A DNA stretch of 6,192 nucleotides from Bryobacterales bacterium (GTDB taxonomy: Bacteria; Cyanobacteriota; Vampirovibrionia; Obscuribacterales; Obscuribacteraceae). Position numbers and translations under genes: made by a program. Of this stretch, positions 5,440 through 6,192 are shown piece after piece. Numbering within the stretch: position 1 is the first letter of the stretch; every line of letters starts with the position of its first letter. The stretch covers positions 1-6,192 of the forward strand of contig CAJCHQ010000156.1 of assembly GCA_903970295.1 (NCBI GenBank), written 5' to 3'. The notes under the pieces are model-generated. The model was not told the DNA's origin, did no database searches, and saw only the letters and a program-made list of their open reading frames with translations.

Positions 5440-5782
5440 TACAGCTGTAGGCCAGCCTCTTAGTATTTCGCAACAGACCGCAGATAGGCCGCCTATGACC
5501 CGAGACGGGCAGCAAAAGCCATTTCTAAAATGAAATCTGGGGTACTTCCGCGGGCGCCCAAGGCTTGATAGACTCGTAACATAAACGGTGAGCGGTTAAG
5601 CGAAGTGACCGCATTGAGCCGAGGGGCATTGCAGAAACCTCAGGTCGACGTCGACCAGAAACGACAGCAAAAGGCCCGCGATGCGTGAAGGACTGGCTGA
5701 AGCGCAACGAGATACTGAGCCCAGCAACGGGCAGTCAGGCAGTAGCTAAAGGACCACCGCGGATTTATCCGGGTGGTTTTTT
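5440..5782 (+). ncRNA. Candidate structured non-coding RNA, unidentified
   Basis: No open frame of convincing length or content exists here on the plus strand, yet the stretch ends in a strong plus-strand terminator. Hairpins are dense: ATAGGC/GCCTAT (5484-5496), CCCG/CGGG (5499-5509), GCGGTTA/TGACCGC with loop AGCGAAG (5592-5612), GAGG/CCTC (5621-5641), a perfect 14-bp palindrome GGTCGACGTCGACC (5643-5656), GCCC/GGGC (5719-5732) and GACTG/CAGTC (5691-5736). The sequence A(C)-x-CAGCAAAAG recurs near 5510 and 5665. I looked for the conserved cores of RNase P RNA, tmRNA and SRP RNA and found none; 6S RNA cannot be excluded because its sequence is poorly conserved. The 5' end is uncertain and no clear promoter was found. 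A long leader of the peptidase gene is less likely, since the terminator and a new promoter separate them. Confidence 0.45.
5753..5782 (+). terminator. Strong intrinsic terminator on the plus strand
   Basis: ACCACC and CGGA pair with TCCG and GGTGGT around a TTTA loop, with one bulged G (5759), and T6 (5777-5782) follows. On the minus strand there is no comparable T-tract, so the direction is plus. No protein gene precedes it, which implies a non-coding transcript upstream. Confidence 0.85.
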
Positions 5783-5810
5783 GGTATATATCGGCCCCAG
5801 GTGCTAAAAT
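5781..5810 (+). promoter_or_regulatory. Probable promoter of the M16 peptidase gene
   Basis: TTGGTA (5781-5786) and TAAAAT (5805-5810) are 18 bp apart. The -10 box is preceded by TGC, giving an extended -10 form. The start point would be near 5817, leaving a leader of about 20 nt. The -35 box directly adjoins the T-tract of the preceding terminator and is identical to that of the tRNA promoter. Confidence 0.6.
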
Positions 5811-5835
5811 TGAGCTTTCACGCAAGCACTTATAA

Positions 5836-6192
5836 ATGATTCGGACCACAACTCTCCCAAACGGGGCAAGGATAGTGACCGAGGTCGTAGAGACAGTCTA
5901 CTCGGCTGCTGTTGACCTCTGGCTCAAAGTCGGCTCGGCATATGAGACCGAACTCAACAACGGTGTCTCTCACTGCATCGAGCACATGCTCTTCAAAGGC
6001 ACGGCTACTCGCACGGCTGAGAGTATTGCCGAGGAGATAGAGGATGTGGGCGGCACCCTGGGCGCTTCCACCTCCAAAGAATTGACCAAGGTCTACGGCC
6101 ATGTCCTGGGCGAAGTCCTGCCGACGGCCCTCGATATCATCACCGACATGGTTATCAACCCGCGCTTAGATGGTGCGGATCTCATTCTTGAG
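5836..6192 (+). CDS. M16-family zinc metallopeptidase, N-terminal part
   Basis: The first 119 codons are present; the rest lies beyond the window. The protein begins MIRTTTLPNGARIVTE, typical of bacterial M16 peptidases (processing-peptidase/PqqL/YmxG type), which degrade or process peptides. The inverted zinc motif HxxEH is present as H46-C-I-E49-H50 in GVSHCIEHMLFKGT; the two His bind zinc and E49 is the catalytic base. The third zinc ligand, a Glu about 75 residues later, is expected just past the window edge. The segments WLKVGSAYE (29-37), GGTLGASTSKE (72-82) and ALDIITDMVINPRL (98-111) are family hallmarks. In the second, Gly replaces the usual Asn of GGxxNAxT, and Cys47 replaces the common Phe. 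ATG 5836 lacks a clear ribosome binding site but gives the expected N-terminus. No signal peptide is seen, so it is probably cytoplasmic. Confidence 0.93.
   Translation, partial: MIRTTTLPNGARIVTEVVETVYSAAVDLWLKVGSAYETELNNGVSHCIEHMLFKGTATRTAESIAEEIEDVGGTLGASTSKELTKVYGHVLGEVLPTALDIITDMVINPRLDGADLILE

Noticed and set aside
5440..5782. RNase P RNA, tmRNA or SRP RNA
   Set aside because: The nearly invariant core sequences of these RNAs were not found on either strand.
5525..5849. Two overlapping minus-strand open frames of 60-69 codons
   Set aside because: They lie across the plus-strand terminator and hairpin-rich stretch, lack ribosome binding sites, and show no recognisable protein features.

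Overview
The window is about 50% G+C. It carries a chromosomal backbone interrupted by one insertion sequence. The tRNA gene has no encoded CCA tail, and a WG-repeat type gene, a two-domain beta-sandwich protein and an M16 peptidase surround it. This fits a free-living bacterium outside the enteric group. Non-photosynthetic cyanobacterial relatives (Melainabacteria/Obscuribacterales) are possible, but that is a weak inference from gene style only.

Layout. Bases 1-219 and 3461-3621 are the two halves of one minus-strand gene, split by a complete IS21-family element at 220-3460 (3241 bp). The element's edges can be placed to the base. Both ends start TGTTG(A/G)CGGCG, share a second block GGGCGGCAAG at the same spacing, and are flanked by a perfect 8-bp target duplication, GTCCTGTC (212-219 and 3461-3468). 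Removing the element and one duplication restores an open frame of 124 codons that runs off the left edge of the window.

The element has four tightly packed genes on the plus strand: a cysteine-rich protein (449-994), the DDE transposase IstA (885-2378), the AAA+ ATPase IstB (2375-3136) and a 70-residue protein with two CxxC motifs (3136-3348). A perfect bidirectional terminator (3365-3406) lies just inside the right end. The two putative zinc-binding proteins on either side of istAB are the most unusual feature. The last one has its own strong ribosome binding site and a TAATG stop/start overlap with istB.

On the minus strand, 4763-3681 encodes a 360-residue cytoplasmic protein made of two copies of a carbohydrate-binding-like beta-sandwich domain. 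It lies 59 bp upstream of the interrupted gene and probably forms an operon with it. The element's terminator would make the insertion polar.

The right part holds a minus-strand tRNA-Thr(CGT) with a good promoter. Next is about 600 bp without a credible protein gene, which is rich in hairpins and ends in a strong plus-strand terminator, so it is a candidate non-coding RNA. The last feature is the start of a plus-strand M16 zinc peptidase, which runs off the right edge.
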